This document shows, in pieces, positions 1 through 5,662 of a stretch of 7,168 nt of DNA (the first letter of the stretch is position 1; each line of letters opens with the position of its first letter). The notes under the pieces are model-generated. The model made no database searches. It saw nothing but the letters and a program-made list of their open reading frames with translations, and had not been told where the DNA came from. Origin of the DNA: Clostridiales bacterium (lineage in GTDB: Bacteria; Bacillota; Clostridia; Lachnospirales; Lachnospiraceae); the NCBI GenBank assembly GCA_019418195.1, contig DYCJ01000015.1, forward strand, positions 1-7,168, written 5' to 3'. The translations under genes and the position numbers were made by a program.

Positions 1-33
1 GATAATGCGCAGGGAGTAGTTAGGTATAGATTT

Positions 34-63
34 GGGCGGAGTGTCTCTGATAAATCTCCGCCC
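34..63 (+). terminator. GC-rich hairpin, probable terminator of the upstream transcript
   Basis: A perfect 8-bp stem, GGGCGGAG at 34-41 and CTCCGCCC at 56-63, encloses a 14-base loop. The sequence after it (ggggttctttatata) is AT-rich but has no clean run of T, so this is a less than ideal rho-independent terminator. Bases 1-33 have stops in at least two plus-strand frames and no recognisable coding sequence; they are probably the 3' end or trailer of an upstream gene. The hairpin sits 55 bases before the LysR gene and most simply separates the two units, although an attenuator role cannot be excluded. Confidence 0.5.
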
Positions 64-118
64 GGGGTTCTTTATATATTGTCATTGATGTATTACCGTT
101 GATAAGGGGAGTGAGGTA

Positions 119-1042
119 ATGCTTGATTTCAGGATGGAGACATTTCTAACTGTATGTCAGTGTATGAATTTCACACGTGCATCGGAAAAACTGAATATCA
201 CGCAGCCGGCAGTTTCGCAGCACATTCATTTTTTGGAGAAGCATTATAATACGAAGCTTTTCCGGTATGAGGGAAAGAAGCTGAAGCTTACAGGGGCAGG
301 TGAGATTCTGCGCAATGCGTCTCTTACAATGATGCATGACGAGATCTCTATGCAGAATCAGATGCAGAAGACGGATGAGGAAGAGGAGATCCGCTTCGGC
401 GCCACAAGGACGGTCGGCGATGTGCTCATGGGCAGGATTCTGGAGCGTTATCTGAGAAGATATCCCGATGCAAAAATCTGCATGATCGTGGATAATACAC
501 AGGAGCTTCTGCGAAAACTCGATGAGGGCACCATTGACTTTGCTCTTGTGGAAGGATTCTTCCAGAAGAATGAATATGACCATCAGAAGTATTCGGATGA
601 AAATTATATTGCGGTCTGCGCACCGGACTATGTTTGGAGCGGGAAGAATGAAGGCGCTTCTGCCAGCTTTCGTGAGCCTTTGTTATTTGCGCAGGCAATA
701 TCTGTTGAGAATCTTTTTCATGAACGGCTGCTCGTGCGTGAAGAGGGATCGGGAACGCGTGAAGTGCTGGAGCGCTGTCTGGACGCCCAGAATTTCAGTA
801 TCCACGACTTTGACAAAGTGATGGAAGTCGGCAGTCTTCAGACTATCAGGGAGTTGACAAAAGCCGGATGCGGTATTACATTTTTATATGAAACTGCTGT
901 GCAAGATGAGCTCAGAGAAGGAACCCTGAAGCGGATTCCTCTGAAAAGCTTTGAGATTTCCCATGAATTCAATTTTATCTGGAGACGCGGAAGCATCTAT
1001 GCAGACAGGTATATGGAAATCTTCCGCAGATTTTCTTCATAG
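119..1042 (+). CDS. LysR-family transcriptional regulator
   Basis: A 307-aa protein of the usual LysR length. The N-terminal winged helix-turn-helix is clear: residues 1-60 carry FLTVCQCMNFTRASEKLNITQPAVSQHI, with the recognition helix around QPAVSQHIHFLE (29-40) and the wing ending at LTGAGEIL. Residues about 90-305 form the periplasmic-binding-like effector domain, including DEGTIDFALVEG (135-146), LLVREEGSGTREVLE (204-218) and AGCGITFL (249-256). The REEGSGTRE segment resembles the effector domain of CysL/YeiE-like regulators, which often respond to sulfur or redox-related ligands; the ligand here is unknown. The ATG at 119 is preceded by a purine-rich AGGGGAG at 105-111 and gives the standard LysR N-terminus; a second ATG at 134 would clip the first helix. 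It lies 45 bases upstream of sufC on the same strand with no terminator between, so co-transcription and control of the Fe-S genes is a reasonable inference. No convincing promoter or T-N11-A operator was identified upstream. Confidence 0.93.
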   Translation: MLDFRMETFLTVCQCMNFTRASEKLNITQPAVSQHIHFLEKHYNTKLFRYEGKKLKLTGAGEILRNASLTMMHDEISMQNQMQKTDEEEEIRFGATRTVGDVLMGRILERYLRRYPDAKICMIVDNTQELLRKLDEGTIDFALVEGFFQKNEYDHQKYSDENYIAVCAPDYVWSGKNEGASASFREPLLFAQAISVENLFHERLLVREEGSGTREVLERCLDAQNFSIHDFDKVMEVGSLQTIRELTKAGCGITFLYETAVQDELREGTLKRIPLKSFEISHEFNFIWRRGSIYADRYMEIFRRFSS

Positions 1043-1087
1043 CAGGTTTTAATTACACATATATAAAGAAGGAAGTGAACTTAAGAG

Positions 1088-1834
1088 ATGTTACAGGTAG
1101 AACATTTATCATATGACGTGGTAGAAGAAGGAAAACAGTCCGAGATTCTCTCAGACGTCAGCTTTACTGTAAATGACGGAGAAATGCTTGTGATCACTGG
1201 TCCGAACGGCGGTGGTAAGTCTACACTTGCCAAGCTGCTTATGGGAATAAACAAAGAGACAGGTGGAAAGATCATTCTGGATGGGCAGGATATCACGGAT
1301 TACACCATCGATGAGCGTGCCAAGGCGGGCATCGGCTTTGCTTTCCAGCAGCCGCCTCGTTTTAAAGGAATGACGGTGCGCAGACTTTTGTCATTGGCAG
1401 CAGGAGAGCCGCTGGATGAGAAGACATGCTGCAATCTTTTAAGCAGTGTGGGGCTCTGCGCAATGGAATATATTGACCGTGAGGCAGACGCAACGCTTTC
1501 AGGCGGCGAGATGAAGAGGATAGAGATTGCAACGGTTCTTGCGAAACAGCATAAGCTCTGTATATTTGATGAACCGGAGGCAGGCATTGATCTTTGGAGC
1601 TTCTCCATGCTGATCAAGCGTTTTGAGAAGATCCACAAAGAGAAGAAAGAGAGTCTGATCCTGATTTCACATCAGGAGAGGATCATTCAAATGGCTGACC
1701 GGATCATGGTCATTTCCGACGGAAAAGTAGAATCTATCGGCGATGCGAAAGATATCATGCCGACACTGTTTGGTAATGAATTGGATTCCTGCGAGTGCAG
1801 GAGACAAAAGGGAGGTGAGCTCTATGGAGAATAA
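1088..1834 (+). CDS. sufC: SufC-like Fe-S cluster assembly ATPase
   Basis: A 248-aa ABC-type ATPase without membrane segments, the usual SufC size. Walker A is GPNGGGKST at 38-46, the Q-loop is FAFQQPPRFKG around 84-94, the ABC signature is LSGGEMKR at 137-144, Walker B is LCIFDEPEAGID at 157-168, and the switch histidine is H195 in LISHQE. The signature and the Walker B context LCIFDE...GID are those of SufC rather than of importer ATPases. In the family SufC binds the SufB/SufD scaffold and its ATP cycle drives Fe-S cluster assembly in the cytoplasm. The ATG at 1088 has AGAAGGAAG at 1067-1075, about 12 bases upstream. The 3' end overlaps the next gene by 11 bases, implying coupled translation. 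The C-terminal tail has two close cysteines (SCEC, 234-237) of unknown significance. No SufS, SufU or SufD follows, so this appears to be the minimal SufC plus SufB-like form seen in many anaerobes. Confidence 0.93.
   Translation: MLQVEHLSYDVVEEGKQSEILSDVSFTVNDGEMLVITGPNGGGKSTLAKLLMGINKETGGKIILDGQDITDYTIDERAKAGIGFAFQQPPRFKGMTVRRLLSLAAGEPLDEKTCCNLLSSVGLCAMEYIDREADATLSGGEMKRIEIATVLAKQHKLCIFDEPEAGIDLWSFSMLIKRFEKIHKEKKESLILISHQERIIQMADRIMVISDGKVESIGDAKDIMPTLFGNELDSCECRRQKGGELYGE
1811..1818 (+). promoter_or_regulatory. Ribosome binding site fixing the sufB-like start
   Basis: GGAGGTGA lies inside the end of sufC, with 5 bases before the ATG at 1824. It decides the start of the downstream gene: the same frame is open back to 1743, but those 27 extra codons overlap the sufC coding sequence, have no comparable binding site and show no family similarity. 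Confidence 0.85.
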
Positions 1835-2795
1835 GCAGGCTAAAGTACAGAATGCAGGGTCGGACCAGATAAGAACAGAGCTCGACAAAGTCACAGAAGA
1901 TGTGTTAAAAGTGATAGACTCCTACGGATTTAAGCAGGAAGGTGCCTACAATCTTAGACTGAACGGCATGGCAGTGTGCCACGGCGACAGCCGTCATATC
2001 CATATTGTAAAGAAAGAAGATAAGCCGGGGATTGACATTCATATCAGTGGTGAGGCAAAAGACGAACAGGTACACATCCCGGTTGTTATGAGCCAGGAGG
2101 GTGTAGATGTCGTGTATAATGATTTCTATATCGAAGACGGCGCAGATGTGACGATCATTGCCGGATGCGGTATCCACGGTGAAGGCTGCTCCGAGACTCG
2201 TCATGATGGTATCCATGCATTTCACGTGGGGAAAGGATGCAACGTGAAATATGTAGAGAATCATTACGCAGAAGGAAACGGTACAGGGCAGAAAGTCCTC
2301 AATCCGGTGACAAAGATCTATGTGGGAGAAGACTCCACATTTACACTTGAGACAACGCAGATCAAAGGCGTGGATTCCACGGAACGTGAGAATTACATCG
2401 AGCTTGCGGACAATGCGAAGCTCTTCGTGACAGAGAAGCTGATGACAGATGAAGGACAGACAGCAATCTCCAATATGGACGTAGAGCTGAACGGCGAGAA
2501 TAGTTCTGCAAGAATTGTATCCCGCTCCGTCGGAAAAGGAACCTCCAGACAGGTATTCCACCCGAGGGCGATTGGAAATAACCGCTGCCATGCTCATGTG
2601 CAGTGCGATTCCATTATCATGGATACGGCTGAGATCAGTTCGATTCCTGAGATTGATGCAAAACACGTGGATGCGCAGATTATCCACGAGGCGGCGATCG
2701 GCAGGATCAACGACGAACAGCTTGTGAAACTGAGGACTTTCGGTCTCAATGAGGAAGAGGCTGAAGCCGTGATCATAGAAAGTTTCCTGAAATAG
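1824..2795 (+). CDS. Short SufB/SufD-like Fe-S cluster assembly scaffold
   Basis: A 323-aa protein, much shorter than E. coli SufB (about 495 aa), of the SufBD beta-helix family. The central part is beta-rich and repetitive, as expected for the parallel beta-helix. The C-terminal core is diagnostic: SRSVGKGTSRQVFHPRAIG (233-251), then CHAHVQCDSIIMD with Cys261 in QCDS, and HEAAIGRI with His288 and Glu289, followed by the helical tail ending EEEAEAVIIESFLK. Cys261 and Glu289 align by motif with E. coli SufB Cys405 and Glu434, which are needed for cluster assembly. Extra cysteines lie at 115, 122, 139 and 255. With SufC, the previous gene, it should form the scaffold complex that assembles Fe-S clusters in the cytoplasm. 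The absence of a sufD paralogue suggests it works as a homodimer. The SufBC-only arrangement corresponds to what has been called the SUF-like minimal system; that label is from memory. Confidence 0.9.
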   Translation: MENKQAKVQNAGSDQIRTELDKVTEDVLKVIDSYGFKQEGAYNLRLNGMAVCHGDSRHIHIVKKEDKPGIDIHISGEAKDEQVHIPVVMSQEGVDVVYNDFYIEDGADVTIIAGCGIHGEGCSETRHDGIHAFHVGKGCNVKYVENHYAEGNGTGQKVLNPVTKIYVGEDSTFTLETTQIKGVDSTERENYIELADNAKLFVTEKLMTDEGQTAISNMDVELNGENSSARIVSRSVGKGTSRQVFHPRAIGNNRCHAHVQCDSIIMDTAEISSIPEIDAKHVDAQIIHEAAIGRINDEQLVKLRTFGLNEEEAEAVIIESFLK

Positions 2796-2806
2796 TGTGA
2801 AAATTA

Positions 2807-2849
2807 AGAAGCTCCTCTCATATGAGAATATCGTATGAGAGGAGCTTTT
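2807..2849. terminator. Bidirectional rho-independent terminator between sufB-like gene and ybaK
   Basis: A perfect 14-bp stem, AAGCTCCTCTCATA at 2809-2822 and TATGAGAGGAGCTT at 2834-2847, encloses an 11-base loop. Read rightwards it ends in TTTT and starts 13 bases after the suf stop codon. Read leftwards it is followed by CTTAATTTT and lies 10 bases after the ybaK stop. The two genes converge here, so one hairpin probably serves both. Confidence 0.9.
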
Positions 2850-2859
2850 GACAGTTATC

Positions 2860-3327
2860 CTATTTGCACACGTCAATCCATTCTTTCGCTTTTGAATCCT
2901 GCTCCAGTTCTTCGTAGGTCAGCTCTACGGCAGAGTTCGCGCTTCCCGCAGCAGGGAACACAGTCTCAAATCTCTTCAGCGAAACATCCAGATACACAGA
3001 AGTGTTTTCTGGATTTCCGAACGGGCACACGCCTCCGATGGCGTATCCGGTCAGTTTTTCCACATCTTCCGGAGCCAGCATCTTTGCTTTCATCCCGAAG
3101 AAATGCTTGAATTTACTGTTGTCGATCTTCATGTCGCCTGCGGTCACGATGAGGATTGCGGCGTCTTTTTCCTTCGTATAAAACGAAAGTGTCTTGGCGA
3201 TACGCGCCGGCTCTACTCCTACAGCCTGAGCCGCCAGTTCAACGGTAGCACTGGAGACGGGAAATTCGAGAATCTCCTTGTCAATATTGTTTTCCTTAAA
3301 ATAGTTTCTTACAATTTCTACAGACAT
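2860..3327 (-). CDS. ybaK: YbaK/EbsC-family aminoacyl-tRNA deacylase
   Basis: A 155-aa single-domain protein of the YbaK/ProX editing fold, the normal length for free-standing members. Seen in the sequence: the conserved lysine K45 in ARIAKTLSF, GDMKIDNSKFKHFFG at 64-78, the glycine loop GYAIGGVCPFG at 94-104, and the substrate-pocket motif PAAGSANSAVELTYEEL at 125-141. The family hydrolyses mischarged tRNAs, for example Cys-tRNA(Pro) (YbaK) or Ala-tRNA(Pro) (ProXp-ala); which substrate applies cannot be told here. The ATG at 3325-3327 is preceded by AAAGGAAG (plus-strand 3339-3346) at 11 bases. It converges on the suf operon. An insertion sequence begins 62 bases upstream of its start, just beyond its likely promoter. 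Confidence 0.9.
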   Translation of the reverse strand: MSVEIVRNYFKENNIDKEILEFPVSSATVELAAQAVGVEPARIAKTLSFYTKEKDAAILIVTAGDMKIDNSKFKHFFGMKAKMLAPEDVEKLTGYAIGGVCPFGNPENTSVYLDVSLKRFETVFPAAGSANSAVELTYEELEQDSKAKEWIDVCK

Positions 3328-3361
3328 AATTATAACTACTTCCTTTGTTTCATTTTATCCA

Positions 3362-3370
3362 ATTATAACA
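3362..3370 (-). promoter_or_regulatory. Extended -10 promoter of ybaK
   Basis: Read on the minus strand, TGTTATAAT is a perfect extended -10 (TGn plus TATAAT), 34 bases before the start codon. No good -35 exists at 16-18 bp; that position coincides with the junction between the target duplication and the insertion sequence (the hexamer reads TGCCAA now and would have read TACCAA before insertion). The extended -10 may make the -35 dispensable. Confidence 0.6.
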
Positions 3371-3379
3371 GGTATCGTA

Positions 3380-3388
3380 CAACTTTGG
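3380..3388 (+). repeat. Left copy of 9-bp target-site duplication
   Basis: CAACTTTGG directly precedes the left inverted repeat and is repeated exactly at 5579-5587 just after the right one. Moving the element end by one base would give a 7-bp duplication instead, but 9 bp fits the 8-10 bp expected for ISAs1-like elements. Confidence 0.9.
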
Positions 3389-3405
3389 CAGGGTTGTTTC
3401 ATGAA
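3389..3405 (+). repeat. Left terminal inverted repeat of the IS
   Basis: CAGGGTTGTTTCATGAA matches the reverse complement of 5562-5578 in all 17 positions; the next base differs. The inner part, TTCATGAA, is itself palindromic. Confidence 0.93.
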
Positions 3406-3444
3406 AGATTTTTAAAAGTATAAGAAGATTGGATTTTATCGGGG

Positions 3445-3475
3445 GTTATACGTGTTATACAAATACGCGTATAAC
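3445..3475. repeat. Cluster of three GTTATAC motifs near the IS left end
   Basis: GTTATAC occurs directly at 3445-3451 and 3454-3460 and inverted (GTATAAC) at 3469-3475; the outer pair extends to the 8-bp arms GTTATACG/CGTATAAC. The cluster lies 56 bases inside the left end and ends three bases before the -35 box. It may be a binding site for the transposase or the accessory protein, acting on transcription or synapsis; this is inference. No copy is seen at the right end. Confidence 0.65.
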
Positions 3476-3477
3476 TC

Positions 3478-3506
3478 TCGACTTTTTATTCCTGTAGAGG
3501 TATAAT
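3478..3506 (+). promoter_or_regulatory. Promoter of the IS genes
   Basis: TCGACT at 3478-3483 (four of six matches to TTGACA) and a perfect TATAAT at 3501-3506 are separated by 17 bp. Transcription would start near 3513, about 40 bases before the first IS gene. An inverted pair AGTATA/TATACT (3515-3520, 3523-3528) overlaps the predicted start region and could be an operator. Confidence 0.7.
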
Positions 3507-3553
3507 GTCTATATAGTATAGGTATACTCCACCCATACGAAAAGGAGGACATT

Positions 3554-4135
3554 ATGCCAGTAACTGAGAAAAAGTATCCGGATTGGGTTCAGAAGTATCG
3601 GACAAAGGGAACTACTGTGAAGAAAAAAGGAGATTCGTATTATCTCTATAAAAGGACATCCCGACGTGTGAAAGGGAAAAAGTATCCGCAGCCAGTCGAT
3701 ACATATATCGGCGTGATTACTCCGGAAGGAGTCATACAAAGTAATAAAAGAAAAATATCTTTAACAGACGCAGAAGTATGGGAATACGGATTTTCGAAAG
3801 CCGTCTGGGAGTTGTGTCCGGATGGTTGGAAAAAACCATTGGGGGATGATTGGAAGGATGTACTTGCCATCATTCTTTTAAAACAGTCTCCGACCTCTTA
3901 TATCCAGAAAACACGGATGATAAAAAAGGAATCGGATTTCCATTATCAGTTTGCAGCCCAGATATCCTCACTTTCCCGTAGGATCCATAAAAAATGGGGC
4001 ATTGGATTGGAAGAATTACATCAGTTAGAGACAATCTATTTAGTGTGCCTGGATAAAACGGAAATCATTTCGAAAGTGAGTGAGGAGCAGCGGAAACTTC
4101 TGGAGAAAATACAAGTGGTGCTGGAAATGTGCTGA
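3554..4135 (+). CDS. Accessory protein of the insertion sequence, unknown function
   Basis: A 193-aa protein carried inside the IS ahead of the transposase. I do not recognise a family. The first 60 residues are very lysine/arginine-rich, and KKGDSYYLYKRTSRR through GKKYPQPVDTYIGVITPEG (about 24-59) loosely resembles the N-terminal beta-strand region of other transposases in which a short YLG-x-ITPEG-like segment precedes the catalytic part; DNA binding is a guess from this. Residues 70-135 appear helical and tryptophan-containing (AVWELCPDGWKKPLGDDW). Residues 150-190 are charged helices (EEQRKLLEKIQVVLE), possibly a short coiled coil. There is no signal peptide or membrane segment. The start is firm: AAAGGAGG at 3541-3548, 5 bases before the ATG. 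Its stop lies 10 bases before the transposase start in a different frame, so the two are probably translationally coupled. Its retention in an intact element suggests a role in, or control of, transposition. Confidence 0.8.
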   Translation: MPVTEKKYPDWVQKYRTKGTTVKKKGDSYYLYKRTSRRVKGKKYPQPVDTYIGVITPEGVIQSNKRKISLTDAEVWEYGFSKAVWELCPDGWKKPLGDDWKDVLAIILLKQSPTSYIQKTRMIKKESDFHYQFAAQISSLSRRIHKKWGIGLEELHQLETIYLVCLDKTEIISKVSEEQRKLLEKIQVVLEMC

Positions 4136-4145
4136 AAGAACATTT

Positions 4146-5420
4146 GTGACAGAAAAGCTGATCCATTATTTCAGGCAGATTCCGGATTACCGGTGCGACA
4201 GAGAGAAAAAACACGACCTTGCAGAAATGCTGGTATGTGTCACTCTCGGAGTCCTTTGTGGCAGGACGACGATCCGCAGGAGCCTGAAATGGTGTAGAAA
4301 CCACCTGGAAGAACTGCGGAAACATATGAAATTGAACTACGGGATCGCCTCGCCTTCCACCATTACCCGGATGCTGTCTGGGATTGATGAGGAATTAGCC
4401 TTGTATGCTTTTATGGAATGGATCGGTGAGATCGTGGACTCGAAGAATACCCATCTCGCTATTGATGGGAAAGCATTACACGGCGCAGCGGAAAAGACGA
4501 AAAGCGGGACAGCACCGATGCTGTTGAATGTAGTGGAAACGGTCCGGGGATTGATACTTGCACAGCTTCCGGTCGCTTCAAAGACGAATGAGATCACGGT
4601 GATTCCGGAATTATTGAAACTTCTGGATATCAGAGGGAGCGTTATAACGATTGATGCGATTGGGACACAGACAGCAATCATGGAACAGATACATGAACAG
4701 GAAGGGCATTTTGTATTTACAGTAAAGAAAAATCAGCCAGACGCTTATGAGGAGATCCATACGTTCCTGGATAAACTGGAAGAAGAAGCGGAGAAAAAAG
4801 GAAAAAGTGAAACTCCAGATCCTGTTGTGCAGGATTATCTTGGGAAATATGAAGAGATCAATCAGATGGAAAAAAATCGGGGCAGAAATGAGTACAGGAC
4901 TTGCCAGATATGTAATAATGCATCAAATCTGACGAAAAAACAAAAAGAATGGACACACGTCCAGAGCATTGGGCGGATCAAGCAGGTGAGGATTCCTGTT
5001 GAAAAAGACAGCCAGGGGAATGATATCACTCCGACAAAAGAAGAGTTTTTGAAAAAAGGCTCAAGAAGAGTCCCAGTTCCTTCTGCTGAAGAGGGGAATG
5101 GGAAAGACATCCAGTGTACGGCACTGATCTCAGACCTTATCCTCACGGCAGAGGAACTGGGAAGCATAAAAAGAATGCACTGGTCAATAGAGAACCGGCT
5201 CCATCATGTACTGGATGACACATTCAGGGAAGATCGCTCGCCAGCCAAAAAGTCCCGAAACAATCTGTCGCTCATCAGAAAATTTGCATACAACATCCTG
5301 CGCCTGGCAATGTACGAGACAGGTCTGACAAATATAATGACAGAAATGATGGACTGCTTTTGTGACAATGCCACCTTGCGAGAACAGTATGTATTTCAAG
5401 GCATAGCCAGTCTGTATTGA
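4146..5420 (+). CDS. ISAs1-family DDE transposase
   Basis: From a GTG at 4146 the protein is 424 aa. It begins VTEKLIHYFRQIPDYR, the usual start of ISAs1/H-repeat transposases (F-x-x-IPD-x-R followed by a hydrophobic L-x-E-x-L-x-C segment). The DDE triad is visible: Asp107 in HLAIDGKALHGA, Asp170 in ITIDAIGTQ, and Glu349 in MHWSIENRLHHVLDDTF, with the family motif ASKTNEIT between the first two and KKNQP after the second. It catalyses strand transfer at the 17-bp ends. The frame is open back to a GTG at 4080, but those 22 extra residues (NFWRKYKWCWKCAER) read like out-of-frame translation of the accessory gene and match nothing. No good ribosome binding site precedes 4146, consistent with coupling to the gene that stops at 4135. 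The protein is somewhat longer than typical members (about 370-380 aa), the excess lying around residues 205-320. No frameshift or internal stop was seen. Confidence 0.9.
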   Translation: MTEKLIHYFRQIPDYRCDREKKHDLAEMLVCVTLGVLCGRTTIRRSLKWCRNHLEELRKHMKLNYGIASPSTITRMLSGIDEELALYAFMEWIGEIVDSKNTHLAIDGKALHGAAEKTKSGTAPMLLNVVETVRGLILAQLPVASKTNEITVIPELLKLLDIRGSVITIDAIGTQTAIMEQIHEQEGHFVFTVKKNQPDAYEEIHTFLDKLEEEAEKKGKSETPDPVVQDYLGKYEEINQMEKNRGRNEYRTCQICNNASNLTKKQKEWTHVQSIGRIKQVRIPVEKDSQGNDITPTKEEFLKKGSRRVPVPSAEEGNGKDIQCTALISDLILTAEELGSIKRMHWSIENRLHHVLDDTFREDRSPAKKSRNNLSLIRKFAYNILRLAMYETGLTNIMTEMMDCFCDNATLREQYVFQGIASLY

Positions 5421-5551
5421 CTACATATAGAGAATACCTCTGAAAAAAAGTCTTGTAAAGAGATAAAGAGATAGTTTGCTTTTTTTTACGTAATCAGCTT
5501 ACCAGAAACGATATGGGGATGTAATAATAAGATTATAAAAGGTAGTGCTGC

Positions 5552-5569
5552 TCATGAATAGTTCATGAA
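5552..5569 (+). repeat. Tandem TCATGAA motif at the IS right end
   Basis: TCATGAA occurs at 5552-5558 and 5563-5569, an 11-bp period or one helical turn; the second copy is part of the right inverted repeat. The left end carries only one copy (3399-3405). The 141 bases between the transposase stop and the right repeat hold no gene; they are AT-rich and contain a run of eight T at 5480-5487 without a convincing GC stem. Confidence 0.6.
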
Positions 5570-5578
5570 ACAACCCTG
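5562..5578 (-). repeat. Right terminal inverted repeat of the IS
   Basis: TTCATGAAACAACCCTG is the exact reverse complement of the left repeat at 3389-3405. Confidence 0.93.
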
Positions 5579-5587
5579 CAACTTTGG
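5579..5587 (+). repeat. Right copy of 9-bp target-site duplication
   Basis: CAACTTTGG, identical to 3380-3388, follows the right inverted repeat directly. Confidence 0.9.
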
Positions 5588-5596
5588 TAGCATCGG

Positions 5597-5625
5597 TTTA
5601 CATGACATGACTGCCATGCTAGAAT
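5597..5625 (+). promoter_or_regulatory. Strong promoter of the rpn-like gene
   Basis: TTTACA at 5597-5602 and TAGAAT at 5620-5625 are separated by exactly 17 bp, and TG at 5617-5618 adds an extended -10 (TGCTAGAAT). Transcription would start near 5632, about 31 bases before the ATG at 5663. The -35 lies only 9 bp outside the target duplication, so the insertion sequence ends just upstream of an intact promoter. Confidence 0.75.
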
Positions 5626-5662
5626 AAGGTTGTATTGAATTATCGCAGCCATAAGGCATTAT

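Larger units (their letters stand above)
3389..5578 (+). mobile_element. Complete two-gene ISAs1-family insertion sequence (2190 bp)
   Basis: The boundaries are set by perfect 17-bp terminal inverted repeats and an exact 9-bp target duplication. Inside, a promoter at 3478-3506 precedes a 193-aa gene of unknown function and an ISAs1-like DDE transposase gene. ISAs1 elements are usually about 1.2-1.5 kb with one gene (family knowledge), so this one is unusually long because of the accessory gene, a 165-base left leader and a 158-base right tail. Both genes look intact, and repeats and duplication are perfect, so insertion is probably recent and the element may be active. It separates the divergent promoters of ybaK and the rpn-like gene. 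Confidence 0.93.

Noticed and set aside
64..118. Promoter and T-N11-A operator for the LysR gene
   Set aside because: TTGTCA at 79-84 has no well-spaced -10 and no clear dyad was found, so neither is supported.
1743..1823. Upstream extension of the sufB-like gene
   Set aside because: The extra codons lie within sufC, lack a binding site and match no SufB N-terminus; GGAGGTGA places the start at 1824.
1905..2876. Long open frame on the minus strand opposite the sufB-like gene (323 codons)
   Set aside because: It mirrors a well-supported plus-strand gene, has no ribosome binding site or family resemblance, has a cysteine/histidine-rich composition typical of antisense frames, and runs through the terminator hairpin.
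4080..4135. Classical -1 programmed frameshift between the IS genes
   Set aside because: The transposase is in the +1 frame relative to the first gene, so a -1 slip would not join them, and no A6-type slippery site was seen in the overlap.
4080..4145. GTG at 4080 as transposase start
   Set aside because: The added residues are Trp/Lys/Cys-rich and look like an out-of-frame reading of the accessory gene; family proteins begin near the IPD motif, consistent with 4146.
5421..5561. Terminator or small RNA in the IS right tail
   Set aside because: A run of eight T is present, but any stem would be A-T only; no stable GC hairpin or RNA family pattern was recognised.
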